Shown here: piece after piece, positions 7,393-15,167 of the stretch
Layout of the letters: every line of letters begins with the position of its first letter
Position numbering within the stretch: the stretch's first letter is position 1
IMG/VR virus record: IMGVR_UViG_3300005468_000016
Coordinates: 1-64,000 of that record
DNA: 64,000 nt
DNA from: a virus
Reading direction: 5' to 3' (one strand)
Position numbers and translations under genes: made by a program
Notes under the pieces: generated by a model
Seen by the model: only the letters and a program-made list of their open reading frames with translations
Told to the model about the DNA's origin: nothing
Databases searched by the model: none

Positions 7393-8344
7393 GGTCCTGC
7401 CTCATGGCCTCTCGGGCTAATCGTCTCGCTTCGCTGTCCGGCACGGGTTGATGGATGGGGTTCTGGCGTTGTTCGGGGGCTGGCGGTGGGGCGCGTTCTT
7501 TGCTGATCGCCTTCCGCGCGGGAGTCCTGGCCTTGCCAAGCAGGTTCGCGAAGTGGTCCTGCTCGCGGGCATGGACGGCCTTGTGGCACAACATGCTCAC
7601 CGCTACCCCGCGCTCCAGAAACCCCCACTCCGCCCCGCTGCCGATCAACTGGGCCATCGCATCAAGATCGGCCTGGCTCACCGGGTGCCGCGCGATGGCA
7701 TCCCGAAAGAGGCTCACCATTCGCTCGTCAGGAAGCTTTGAGGGGTCAGGGCCAGCGATTACCCTTGGCACCCCATCCGCGTCCTTGCTGAGCTTCCGGA
7801 AGCGGCACAACGCAGCCCTGGCATTGTCCTGGGTTGGCTCGATTATTGCGGTTGACTCTTCTTGTTTAGGATCAGAATCAGGATCTTGGTTCAGGTTTAG
7901 TATCAGGACCCTATCGGGTAGGGTATCGGATGGGGTATCCAATACAGTATTGGATAGGGTAATGGATAGGGTATCCGTTACCCTATCGACAAGAGGGGAC
8001 TTCCGAGGACAGACCCCGGCAAGGTGTCGCTTGACAGTGATGGCGATCTTGTTCTTGGGTCCAGAGATGTCGCCCAGGCGCGCAGCCATCTCTGGTATCC
8101 AGACCAAGTTACAAGCGCGATCGACCTCGACGAAACCTATCTTGATTAGCTCCTCAAGTGCATCATTGGCCTCTTGCTTCGTCGATTGCACATCAACGGC
8201 CATGTGAGCGACCGAGTACATGAAAAGGCCGCAGAGCGTGTTCTGCGGGTGCATGTAGAGCTTGAAATACAAAAGCTGTGCCCGCGGACTGCACTCGTTA
8301 AAAACCGGGTCCACCGTGATCGAAGTCGAGAAGCTCCGGATCAT
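7361..8344 (-). CDS. Phage replication (primosome/helicase-loader-type) protein
   Basis: About 327 residues from ATG at 8344, which has AGAGGAAGG upstream; in-frame alternatives at 8434 or 8491 would overlap the nuclease gene. The N-terminal segment (VFNECSPRAQLLYFKLYMHPQNTLCGLF) matches the winged-helix domain of phage replication-initiation proteins. Then comes a low-complexity Leu/Thr/Asp linker (DTLPDRVLILNLNQDPDSD) and a helical C-terminus. By position directly before dnaB it is the likely origin-binding or helicase-loading partner. Confidence 0.7.
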   Translation of the reverse strand: MIRSFSTSITVDPVFNECSPRAQLLYFKLYMHPQNTLCGLFMYSVAHMAVDVQSTKQEANDALEELIKIGFVEVDRACNLVWIPEMAARLGDISGPKNKIAITVKRHLAGVCPRKSPLVDRVTDTLSITLSNTVLDTPSDTLPDRVLILNLNQDPDSDPKQEESTAIIEPTQDNARAALCRFRKLSKDADGVPRVIAGPDPSKLPDERMVSLFRDAIARHPVSQADLDAMAQLIGSGAEWGFLERGVAVSMLCHKAVHAREQDHFANLLGKARTPARKAISKERAPPPAPEQRQNPIHQPVPDSEARRLAREAMRQDRERASKNPSA

Positions 8345-8418
8345 TGAGGTAAAGCCTTCCTCTTGCCCATCACAAAGGCCCATGCTGTGGAGTTCATGGA
8401 GAGAGAGCACCCATTCGT

Positions 8419-8850
8419 TTATTTCTCGTGGCATCGGCGAGGAATCAGATCCAGCCTGCGAATCAGAGGCGGAGGGACGATCTCTGGACACATCGCGGTT
8501 GGCGAAGTGCGGCGGTCCGGATTTCCGGTTGCGAAATGGTTAAAAAGATGATTCCCCATATGATGAAAATGAAGAATCCAGTAACACTCAGCATCATCGC
8601 CAAGTTCACGGGAATCATGCCCGCGTTCAATAATCTTCATTGTGGGAAACTGTCCCCGGCAATGGAGATCATAAATCCACTGTTTTAGTGGATGACGGTC
8701 TCGGTGATACGAGGAGACCGAGATTGCCTCTCGGATATGAGATGTGAATCTGATTTGCGGCGGGGCTCTGGTCAGGCCAACGTATCTGACAACTTCATCT
8801 GGACCAGAAAGAGTATAGACACACCAATCCCTATATGCGTTTCTCTTCAT
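8419..8850 (-). CDS. GIY-YIG family nuclease
   Basis: 143 residues. CVYTLSG ... VRYVGLT matches the GIY ... YIG motifs (here VYT and YVG), followed by an Arg/His (RFTSHIRE), a Glu in DAECYWI and a terminal Asn (HLFNHF), the expected catalytic order. Such stand-alone phage nucleases are usually homing or DNA-processing enzymes. It sits immediately upstream of the replication genes. Confidence 0.75.
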   Translation of the reverse strand: MKRNAYRDWCVYTLSGPDEVVRYVGLTRAPPQIRFTSHIREAISVSSYHRDRHPLKQWIYDLHCRGQFPTMKIIERGHDSRELGDDAECYWILHFHHMGNHLFNHFATGNPDRRTSPTAMCPEIVPPPLIRRLDLIPRRCHEK

Positions 8851-8857
8851 GGGGCAC

Positions 8858-9028
8858 CTACCGTTGAGGTTGAACTACCTGATCCTGCTTATCGCGGACC
8901 ATGCGCCAAGCCTGCGCCACGATCCACCCCGGCGCGCGATCGTTCTTTAGCGCCAAATTCCTGATCTCGTCGGCGATCTGCGGGGGGACGTAGATTTGCA
9001 TCTTCGTCGTGGTCTTCGGCTTGGCCAT
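8858..9028 (-). CDS. Ribbon-helix-helix regulator
   Basis: 56 residues: MAKPKTTTKMQIYVPPQIADEIRNLAL then NDRAPGWIVAQAWRMV. The KMQIYVPP strand plus two helices is the ribbon-helix-helix fold. Start at 9028 has AGAGG 8 nt upstream. A perfect 16-bp palindrome lies upstream at 9062-9077 over the likely -35, consistent with autoregulation. Confidence 0.7.
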   Translation of the reverse strand: MAKPKTTTKMQIYVPPQIADEIRNLALKNDRAPGWIVAQAWRMVRDKQDQVVQPQR

Positions 9029-9036
9029 CTCTTTAA

Positions 9037-9077
9037 CCTCTATCACGGTATCTTCGGGTAGTCAAGTACATACTTGA
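9037..9077 (-). promoter_or_regulatory. Predicted promoter with palindromic operator
   Basis: On the minus strand TTGACT (9060-9065) is followed after 17 bp by TAGAGG (9037-9042), a weak -10. The -35 overlaps the perfect palindrome TCAAGTACATACTTGA (9062-9077). The palindrome is seen directly; promoter activity and binding by the adjacent ribbon-helix-helix protein are inferred. Confidence 0.5.
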
Positions 9078-9121
9078 TGCGGATGCCCCACCCACAACCC
9101 CCGCGCGTTGTCAAGGGGAAT

Positions 9122-9385
9122 TTAGGATGGTGGGGTGGAATTGGTCGGGTGAACCGTCTCGACGCGCTTAAACCCAAGCGCCCGCAGGAAATAGTGCCAC
9201 ATCCTGGTCGGCAAACTTCTCTCGGTCCTGGTCTGTCGTCTTAGTTCGGCTCTATGGCGTGGCGACATTCGATCGATGGAAGGTCCCGGACCATCGCACA
9301 ACCTCAGAGAGCAGGCGGAACACCAGAGCCCTTGGGGATTCAGCGGCGCATTGCACGCGATGCAATTATCACGGTTTAGATTCAT
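9122..9385 (-). CDS. Zinc-ribbon-containing small protein
   Basis: 87 residues: NCIACNAPL ... LWCSACSLRLC gives two C-x2-C pairs of a zinc ribbon, then a basic segment with PTRMWHYFLRALGF. Could be an RNA- or DNA-binding accessory protein. No family recognised. Confidence 0.55.
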   Translation of the reverse strand: MNLNRDNCIACNAPLNPQGLWCSACSLRLCDGPGPSIDRMSPRHRAELRRQTRTERSLPTRMWHYFLRALGFKRVETVHPTNSTPPS

Positions 9386-9594
9386 GACTCCGTCCCTTCG
9401 TTAGCCACCTGCCGCCCCTCCATCAGCGCCCGCCCTTTCATCTCACAGGCGTGCATTCCGTCCCTGCGATGGTCTTGGATAAAGCCGTTGATCTTCAGAC
9501 CATACGGACGCAGGCGCCACCATCGCTTGCGCTGGTTAAGCAGATCGAACGGCTTGGGATGTCCGCCGCGTGCGTCTTTGTGAGAGCGGGTCAT
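9382..9594 (-). CDS. Basic hypothetical protein
   Basis: 70 residues starting MTRSHKDARGGHPKPFD, very basic (NQRKRWWRLRPYGLK). ATGA overlap on both sides. The composition suggests nucleic-acid binding; no family recognised. Confidence 0.5.
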   Translation of the reverse strand: MTRSHKDARGGHPKPFDLLNQRKRWWRLRPYGLKINGFIQDHRRDGMHACEMKGRALMEGRQVANEGTES

Positions 9595-9998
9595 GTGCCG
9601 GGGCTCCAGTCACAAAGTACGCCGCCGGGAACCGCAGCCGTCTCGACAGCATCCATTTCGCGTTCGTAATCGGTGCTGTGCCATGCGTCCGACAGCGGCG
9701 CAATCGCGTGCGCTCGCACATCGGAACAATCAGCCAGCCACTCTGAGACATCGATCCGATCTTGCTCCGTCGCGCTGGCCCGCGGCTTATAACTGGTGAT
9801 ATAGAGTCGCGTGGCTTCGCGATTGCTACCGCCACCGCTGTCCAACTCACGCGACTCCAGCCAGATAATGAACTGCTCCAACCAGTCATCATTAACATCC
9901 GGACTCTCGATGTCGGTCCTGGCGTGGGCGGCAAAGACGGTAAAGCCCAATTCGCGAAACTCACCGACACGCTTTTTCTTGCGAAGACGTTTCTTCAC
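9591..9998 (-). CDS. YggL-like (DUF469) 50S-binding protein
   Basis: 135 residues, GTG start overlapping the upstream stop as GTGA. The N-terminus VKKRLRKKKRVGEFRELGFTV closely follows the YggL pattern (KKRLRKK..GEF.ELGF), a small protein reported to associate with the 50S subunit in Proteobacteria. The middle (DDWLEQFIIWLESREL) also fits. The C-terminal ~45 residues (SEWLADCSDV ...) appear to be an addition. It forms an overlapping set with the two nucleotidyltransferases upstream. Confidence 0.72.
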   Translation of the reverse strand: MKKRLRKKKRVGEFRELGFTVFAAHARTDIESPDVNDDWLEQFIIWLESRELDSGGGSNREATRLYITSYKPRASATEQDRIDVSEWLADCSDVRAHAIAPLSDAWHSTDYEREMDAVETAAVPGGVLCDWSPGT

Positions 9999-11074
9999 GA
10001 CCGCACCGCCAGCGACTCGGCGATCAGGTCCATGCACAGTTCATTGATGGCCTTGCGATCGGGCGCATGCGGAAGCGTCGAGGTCTTGTAAAGCTCATCC
10101 ATCCGTGCATCCTGTTCCTTGGCCCAGCCGATCAGGCGCTCGTAAGACCATGCCCCGCCGCGAATCGCGAGCAGTTCCTGCGCATTCGGCCGGCGCACAT
10201 GGACCTCGCCCGTAGTTAGGATCTCCTCGCACATCTGCATGAGACGAACGAGGTGCATCCCGTGTTTCGTGTCATAGCCATGCTGGCGCTCAAGTTCCGC
10301 CCTGGCCTCATTGCGCCCGCTCTGCCACTGCCGGTAAGCGTCCCACTCGCGGCGCTTGGTGATGTAGTGCCGCTCACGGTCGAGCAGGTCGAGAAAGTTG
10401 GAATCAAGGCCCAGCACGCGCCCCGCGGCGAGCATTCTCTCATCGTCGGTCGCCGCTTTGATCTCGGTCAGGGTCTTGACGACGTTGTCGCGCATTTCGA
10501 TCTGCGCGGCGGGGTCGAGCACGTCCACGCCAAAAGTTGGTAGCGCGTTCTCCCAGGCTTCCACTTGCTTGCGCATGATCGCTTCTGCGGCGGCAAGTTG
10601 ATCCTTGGGAATCACAGTGCGCTCGGGGAGGCCGAAGTCTGCGCGGACGGGTGGCGCTTCGGGTGGATTCAGCAGCCATCGCCGATGGCTCTCGATGCGC
10701 TTCATCTGCGACATCGCGTAGCCCGAAAAAGTGAACTTGGCCTTCTTGCTCATGAACATCCGTCGGGCCGCGCGTAGTCTCTGCCCCAAGGGCGTGACCG
10801 TGATCACGTCCGCATCGTCGGTAAAGACAATCTCGATGATGTTCGGGTTGCAGTCAGCAGCGAGGGCCAGATACTTCCGGAGTTCATAGACAACGACATC
10901 TGGATCGCCCTTCTGTTCGTACTGCTCGACGCGGTTCATCCCGAGGACGCAATCGCGCGGCGGCACCATCACGCCACGAACATCGCGGTCAGAGGTGGGC
11001 GTAGCAGTCCCGTAGGCGTGGCTGCCCGCGTTCACAAGCAGGATGGTGTTGGCATCGACGGTGCTACGCTCCAT
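9995..11074 (-). CDS. DNA polymerase beta-superfamily nucleotidyltransferase (RlaP-like)
   Basis: 359 residues. NAGSHAYGTATPTSDRDVRGV holds the GS ... D-x-D nucleotidyltransferase core as found in the pfam10127 group (RNA-ligase-associated pol-beta proteins), and DVVVYELRKYLALAADCNPNIIE is the following family block. The substrate is probably an RNA or nucleotide. Start is the ATG overlapping the end of the CCA-enzyme gene by 11 nt. Its pairing with a CCA-adding enzyme suggests RNA end repair or modification (inference). Confidence 0.85.
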   Translation of the reverse strand: MERSTVDANTILLVNAGSHAYGTATPTSDRDVRGVMVPPRDCVLGMNRVEQYEQKGDPDVVVYELRKYLALAADCNPNIIEIVFTDDADVITVTPLGQRLRAARRMFMSKKAKFTFSGYAMSQMKRIESHRRWLLNPPEAPPVRADFGLPERTVIPKDQLAAAEAIMRKQVEAWENALPTFGVDVLDPAAQIEMRDNVVKTLTEIKAATDDERMLAAGRVLGLDSNFLDLLDRERHYITKRREWDAYRQWQSGRNEARAELERQHGYDTKHGMHLVRLMQMCEEILTTGEVHVRRPNAQELLAIRGGAWSYERLIGWAKEQDARMDELYKTSTLPHAPDRKAINELCMDLIAESLAVRS

Positions 11075-12281
11075 GTTCGACCTCGCTTCCAAGTGCGCGG
11101 GTTATCGCTGCCGCCCGACGAGCGCGGATGTGTAGCCCGATGTCGGGACCTACAAGGCTCTCGGGAATCTCACCGATCGCCGTCTCTCTCACGACCTTAG
11201 CGAGCGACCGCAGCAGCGCCGGGCCGTTGCTGTTCTTGGCGGGGATGCGTCCAAGTCCATCGGCTTCTGCGACATCGGCCAGCCCTTCCGCTTTCAGGAT
11301 GCCGCGATCCGCCGCGATGATGATGTCCACCTTGCGCGTGTTCCGCATTTCTGCGAACCGATGGACATTCAGGTGTTCGGCGCTGGCCAAGCAGCAGGCA
11401 CTTCGCAATTGCTTCGGCAACCCCAGACGCTCACACAGGGCCATGATGGGTTCTGTGCCCGCGTCTTCGTGGCCAAGGTGGCGCGGTAGCAGTTCGGGCG
11501 CAGTCTTGGCCTTGCCGAGATCATGCAGCAGCGCCGCGACCCGCACATTGACATCCTGGGATAGTCGCGCCGCTTCGCGCAGGACCATCAGGGTATGTGT
11601 CAGGGCATCACCTTCGCCGTGATGCTGCGGCGGTCCAGCCGGAACACCGGCAAGGTCCGCAAGTTCGCCGAAATGGATGTCAAGGTTCCAGGTGTCGCGC
11701 AGAAGTTCGATGAACCGATGCGGCTGGGCGCTGGCCATCGCCCGCAAGAACTCAACCCGTACCCGCTCTCTGGACTCCCCGGCGATCTCGTCGCGAGGCA
11801 TGTTCTTGCAGAGTTCGACGGTTTCCCCGGCTACATCGAAGCCTAACTGCGCGGCGAACCTGGCCAGTCGGTAGATGCGCAGAGGATCGTCTGAGAACGC
11901 GGCGCTCGTATGCCGAAGCATGCGGTTCGTGAGGTCCTGCGCGCCATTGAACGGGTCGTGAAGATCGCCGTTCTCATCGATCGCCATCGCGTTGATGGTC
12001 AGGTCGCGCCGAGACAGGTCTTGCTCTAGCGTTACCTCGGGTCCGAACTCGACGGAAAAGCCCTGATGTCCGCGCCCCGTCTTCGTCTCCCGGCGGGCCA
12101 GCGCGACCTCGCCAACGTCCGGCACAAGATAAACCGGAAACGCTTTGCCGACGCATTGAGCCGACGGCCAGCGCTGCATGATATCGGCCTCGGTTGCGCC
12201 CACGGCGAGGAAATCCTTATCCTTCGCCTCTCGACCGAGCAAACGATCGCGGACGGCGCCACCGACAAGGTAGAGTTTCAC
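11064..12281 (-). CDS. CCA tRNA nucleotidyltransferase with HD domain
   Basis: 405 residues from GTG at 12281 (GTGA overlap). KLYLVGGAVRDRLLGREAKDKDFL is the class II CCA-adding/poly(A) polymerase head with catalytic D-x-D; RRDLTINAMA, then DDPLRIYRLARFAAQLGF and ESRERVRVEF are the nucleotide- and tRNA-binding parts. A C-terminal HD phosphohydrolase domain shows HHGEGDALTHTL and LLHDLGK, as in the bacterial multifunctional enzyme. It adds or repairs the 3' CCA of tRNAs. Rare on phage genomes. Confidence 0.92.
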   Translation of the reverse strand: MKLYLVGGAVRDRLLGREAKDKDFLAVGATEADIMQRWPSAQCVGKAFPVYLVPDVGEVALARRETKTGRGHQGFSVEFGPEVTLEQDLSRRDLTINAMAIDENGDLHDPFNGAQDLTNRMLRHTSAAFSDDPLRIYRLARFAAQLGFDVAGETVELCKNMPRDEIAGESRERVRVEFLRAMASAQPHRFIELLRDTWNLDIHFGELADLAGVPAGPPQHHGEGDALTHTLMVLREAARLSQDVNVRVAALLHDLGKAKTAPELLPRHLGHEDAGTEPIMALCERLGLPKQLRSACCLASAEHLNVHRFAEMRNTRKVDIIIAADRGILKAEGLADVAEADGLGRIPAKNSNGPALLRSLAKVVRETAIGEIPESLVGPDIGLHIRARRAAAITRALGSEVEHGA

Positions 12282-12469
12282 GACCGCACCGCCTGCCGCT
12301 TCGGCTTCGATTCGCCGACGATCTGCGCCCTGGCGATCTTCCACGCGGTGGCAACAAGCGACGAGTAACTGCGCCCTTGCTGTAGTTTGGAGACGGCCTT
12401 GATATCTTTTTCGACATCAGGGGGAAGTCGGAGGTTCATGGTGATGTTCCCTAGTTGCTTGCGACCCAT
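12278..12469 (-). CDS. Ribbon-helix-helix regulator
   Basis: 63 residues starting MGRKQLGNITMNLRLPPDVE. The strand ITMNLRLPPDV with helices EKDIKAVSKL and SYSSLVATAWKIA is a ribbon-helix-helix domain. An 18-bp hairpin-palindrome lies 10 bp upstream of the start (12479-12496), a plausible autoregulatory operator. The stop overlaps the CCA enzyme start. Confidence 0.65.
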   Translation of the reverse strand: MGRKQLGNITMNLRLPPDVEKDIKAVSKLQQGRSYSSLVATAWKIARAQIVGESKPKRQAVRS

Positions 12470-12478
12470 GATGCACCG

Positions 12479-12496
12479 TTGCGCCATCAGGCGCAA
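12479..12496. promoter_or_regulatory. Palindrome, candidate operator
   Basis: TTGCGCC-ATCA-GGCGCAA, perfect 7-bp arms, lies between two minus-strand genes just before the ribbon-helix-helix ATG. On the minus strand the T-run precedes rather than follows the hairpin, so it is not a normal terminator for that strand. An operator role is inferred. Confidence 0.45.
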
Positions 12497-12530
12497 GAAA
12501 AAAGATCGTCATCTCCGCCAGCGTCGGCGG

Positions 12531-13007
12531 TTAAGGGGAATCTGGCAACTCGGCGTCATATTTCACGCGTGCCATCTTCTCCATGCACTCGGGCAGTCGA
12601 GCCAGCCAGCCCTTGTGAGGTCCGTCGGTGTGGCGTTCTAAGATGCGCCCGCGTCCTCGGGGACCAAACAGGACACACACCGACCGCCCATCCAGCGACT
12701 GGGCCAGGAACCGACAACACATCGGCGGCGCCATGAGAGCGCATGTCGTATCGCCAGCGCCCCGGAGAACCAGCGGGGCCGAGTTAGCCAGGTTTGCCAC
12801 CCTGGTCAGTCCACCGCGTCGCCCAATCTCGGCCATGTGGGCGCGATCCTGCGAACAGGCAGCGCCGCCCAGTCGCCCAGCTTCGCGGGCAGCGTCAAGA
12901 TCCCATTCGTGCGCCTTGCCCATGGTGTGAGCCGCCCGCCCGCCTTGTGATGCAATGGCGGCGCGTTGCTCTGGCGACATGACGGCGAATCCGCGGGGCT
13001 TGCTCAC
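12531..13007 (-). CDS. KGG-motif protein with unknown C-terminal domain
   Basis: 158 residues, GTG start (GTGA overlap). The N-terminal half has three spaced G-G motifs (ASQGGRAAH, EAGRLGG, IGRRGGLTR) resembling the KGG stress-induced repeat seen in small bacterial and phage proteins. The C-terminal half (MAPPMCCRFLAQSLDGRSVCVLF) is different and may be a separate module. Function unknown. Confidence 0.6.
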   Translation of the reverse strand: MSKPRGFAVMSPEQRAAIASQGGRAAHTMGKAHEWDLDAAREAGRLGGAACSQDRAHMAEIGRRGGLTRVANLANSAPLVLRGAGDTTCALMAPPMCCRFLAQSLDGRSVCVLFGPRGRGRILERHTDGPHKGWLARLPECMEKMARVKYDAELPDSP

Positions 13008-13327
13008 GACCGCTCCCCGTAATAATCGATCGTCGGCGGCAGGATGTGGATGTAACGCCCCGCGACTTGGATCGGGTCCGGAAATTCTTGAACGCGCTTG
13101 CCAGTGTAGCCGCACTCGCGACAGCCCCCCGATCCATGAGAGCATCCCCCAAATTCGCTGCAATCACATGAGCAGCCCGAGCATGCGAGCGTGCATCGTT
13201 CCCGCGTAGCCAACTCGCCATCGAAGCCTAGTTCGTACACCTTGCGCCAGTCGAGCCGATGCCGCAGAACCGCCCGCCGAATCTTGGCGCGGACGGGGCC
13301 TTTCGCGGCGATGCGGACGTGGGTCAT
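13004..13327 (-). CDS. Cysteine-rich hypothetical protein
   Basis: 107 residues starting MTHVRIAAKGPVRAK. A central block of nine Cys (CTLACSGCSCDCSEFGGC ... GGCRECGYTGK) looks like a DnaJ-type or other zinc-finger module. Overlaps both neighbours by ATGA or GTGA. No specific family claimed. Confidence 0.6.
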   Translation of the reverse strand: MTHVRIAAKGPVRAKIRRAVLRHRLDWRKVYELGFDGELATRERCTLACSGCSCDCSEFGGCSHGSGGCRECGYTGKRVQEFPDPIQVAGRYIHILPPTIDYYGERS

Positions 13328-13617
13328 GGCCCGACTCCGATGGGCAGCAGAGGCTGAACGCCTTCCCGCTTGGCCACGGCAGCAACCGCCGCATGGAGCG
13401 CCAGAAGATATTCCTGAGTCGGCCGCTTGTCCCGTTCCTGCCCTGGTCGAAAGTGCCGCCAGATCGCGCGCTGTTCCGCGACTGGGACCATGCGCCAGTG
13501 CCGAGAGCACATCAGGAACGCGGGCGCCACCGGCTTATCGCAGCCCTGCGCGTGGCACTTGTGCGTGCCGTCGTGGCCTCGGGCGGCTTGGGTGCGGACG
13601 TAGTTAGCCTTGCTCAT
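13324..13617 (-). CDS. Conserved small phage zinc-finger-like protein
   Basis: 97 residues. KCHAQGCDKPVAPAFLMCSRHW followed by RAIWRHFRPGQE ... EYLLALHAA is a pattern I recall from many phage hypothetical proteins: a C-H-C ... C-x2-H finger and a helical tail. Function unknown. Confidence 0.65.
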   Translation of the reverse strand: MSKANYVRTQAARGHDGTHKCHAQGCDKPVAPAFLMCSRHWRMVPVAEQRAIWRHFRPGQERDKRPTQEYLLALHAAVAAVAKREGVQPLLPIGVGP

Positions 13618-13622
13618 GCGTC

Positions 13623-14006
13623 TTAATCTCCCACCTTGTGCCAGTTATCGATCGCCGAGAAATCCAGCGCCGTCACGAACATGGTTTCCGACGCGGTTGC
13701 AAGCGCCAGGCACCGAAGCCGAAGCGCGCGATCGTACTGTTCCTCGCAGGCAACCGTCGGCATGTGGACACGCATTGCGCTGTCGATGCCGCCGTCTTGC
13801 ATTTCAGCCCGCGCCTGCTCGCGAGTCAGTGTGCGTTTCCAGATTCCGCAGATTCCCCGCGCTTGCTCGGCGATGTATTCGTCGAGGACTTTGTTTAGTT
13901 CGCGGGTCCGCCTTGCCTCAATGGCCATGATGCACTCGGCGGCGGCGGCAAGAACCTTGGCCGTCGAGAGTTCGGCGTAGCTGTGGCCGCTGCAATCGGT
14001 GCTCAT
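13623..14006 (-). CDS. Hypothetical protein
   Basis: 127 residues starting MSTDCSGHSYAELSTAK, almost entirely helical (EARRTRELNKVLDEYI). No family recognised. Overlaps the upstream gene by ATGA. Confidence 0.55.
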   Translation of the reverse strand: MSTDCSGHSYAELSTAKVLAAAAECIMAIEARRTRELNKVLDEYIAEQARGICGIWKRTLTREQARAEMQDGGIDSAMRVHMPTVACEEQYDRALRLRCLALATASETMFVTALDFSAIDNWHKVGD

Positions 14007-14356
14007 GATTGCGTCGCCACCTCTCCAGAGAACGCCCTCCTGGCCTTCATGGACTCCAGCATCGGCCGCCAGCGGTCGCCTTCATCGTCCTCGGATATGC
14101 ACTCGCTGAGCATGTTGTAGAAATTGTCCGGCGTCGGTGACATGCCATCGTGAGCGTCGGCAAACTCGGCCCGATCTTTCTCGCAGGCCAAGCAGAGACG
14201 GTTTGATGTGATGTTCCCGTCGTATTTCGAGAAGTGCTTGATATAGCGTTCGCCGGGTTTGATCTCACCATCGCACGATGAGCAGAACTTCCGGGTGCGC
14301 GCCGTGTGCTCGGTTTCGCTCCAAATCTCTGCGTATTCTAGATCGATGTAGCACAT
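14003..14356 (-). CDS. Zinc-ribbon hypothetical protein
   Basis: 117 residues. RKFCSSCDGEIKPGERY ... RLCLACEKD gives two C-x2-C knuckles in a ribbon, a layout common in small phage proteins. Acidic C-terminus. Overlaps the DUF2493 gene upstream by 19 nt. Function unknown. Confidence 0.62.
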   Translation of the reverse strand: MCYIDLEYAEIWSETEHTARTRKFCSSCDGEIKPGERYIKHFSKYDGNITSNRLCLACEKDRAEFADAHDGMSPTPDNFYNMLSECISEDDEGDRWRPMLESMKARRAFSGEVATQS

Positions 14357-14754
14357 GATCCGCCTCTAACCTCCCTGACTTCGATGCCGGCCGCCCGCGC
14401 GATCTTGACCATCCCCGCGGTACCAACGCCGCCCTCGAACGCGACGACCATATCGAGCACGCCCCGGAACTCGTCGAGCATCTCTTGGTTCCTGAGCATG
14501 CCGGCGCGTCGGCCAAGATTCGCCCAGTCGGCCGGACGTTGATGGGATTGAACGCCCCGAGCAAGACACCAATCGTCAGCGAGCCGGTCGGCGCCCTTCA
14601 TCTTGTTCTGATCCATGCGGTTTCGGTCCATTCCGCACGCCCCATGCACCACGACATCCGGCTTGATCTCGTCGAGAGTCCGATACACAAGCGCGCGATC
14701 GGCGAAGTCGCGACCGCCGCAGACCAGGATGGTGATGGGTTTGGTTGTGCTCAT
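14338..14754 (-). CDS. DUF2493 / SLOG-like nucleotide-binding protein
   Basis: 138 residues. ITILVCGGRDFADRALVY near the N-terminus, VVVHGACGMD and GADRLADDW in the middle and MVVAFEGGVGTAGMV are the DUF2493 (YspA-like) motifs, a Rossmann fold related to SLOG domains that bind nucleotides or their derivatives. Frequent on phages; role unknown. An inserted segment (RNRMDQNKMK) lengthens the loop after the GAC motif. Confidence 0.78.
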   Translation of the reverse strand: MSTTKPITILVCGGRDFADRALVYRTLDEIKPDVVVHGACGMDRNRMDQNKMKGADRLADDWCLARGVQSHQRPADWANLGRRAGMLRNQEMLDEFRGVLDMVVAFEGGVGTAGMVKIARAAGIEVREVRGGSCATSI

Positions 14755-15167
14755 AACGCCATCGCCTCCAGGCGTGCGAGCGCTTCGGGACGGAACCATT
14801 CTCCACTGAGGCGGAGATCGCTTAGTTCGCGATGCAGTTTGCGTTCAAGTTGAGAGCCGCCCTGGCGCGTCCATAGCACCGTCAGTGGATACGGATTAGA
14901 GGTCTGAATGGCGCGAACCCGAGCGCTCAGGTTATCGGTGATACCGATCTTGATCGGGCCAGCATCCGCTTGACGAATGCAGTAGACGATTTGATTCGGC
15001 CTGGCTGGGCCAGGAGTCTTGCCGCTGGCTTGGGCGGCTCTCAGGCGCAAGCAACGCTTACAGGTCACCCGAGCGATATCGTGCGAGAGATAATGAGACA
15101 TCCCGCACAGCGAGCGTATGCTTCCAGGGCGGAAGCCGTAATGAATGATGCGCCGATTGATATTCAT
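14751..15167 (-). CDS. GIY-YIG nuclease of the T5orf172/Mug113 type
   Basis: 138 residues. The C-terminal 75 residues read IVYCIRQADAGPIKIGITDNL.ARVRAIQTSNPYPL ... ERKLHRELSDLRLSGEWFR, a clear GIY-YIG domain of the T5orf172 kind with GIY (VYC), YIG (KIG), R, E and W positions. The N-terminal 50 residues carry a cysteine pair (VTCKRCLR). Likely a DNA-acting phage nuclease; target unknown. Confidence 0.75.
   Translation of the reverse strand: MNINRRIIHYGFRPGSIRSLCGMSHYLSHDIARVTCKRCLRLRAAQASGKTPGPARPNQIVYCIRQADAGPIKIGITDNLSARVRAIQTSNPYPLTVLWTRQGGSQLERKLHRELSDLRLSGEWFRPEALARLEAMAL

Noticed and set aside
12479-12496. Rho-independent terminator
   Set aside because: For minus-strand transcription the T-run comes before the hairpin; for the plus strand the hairpin is followed by A residues.
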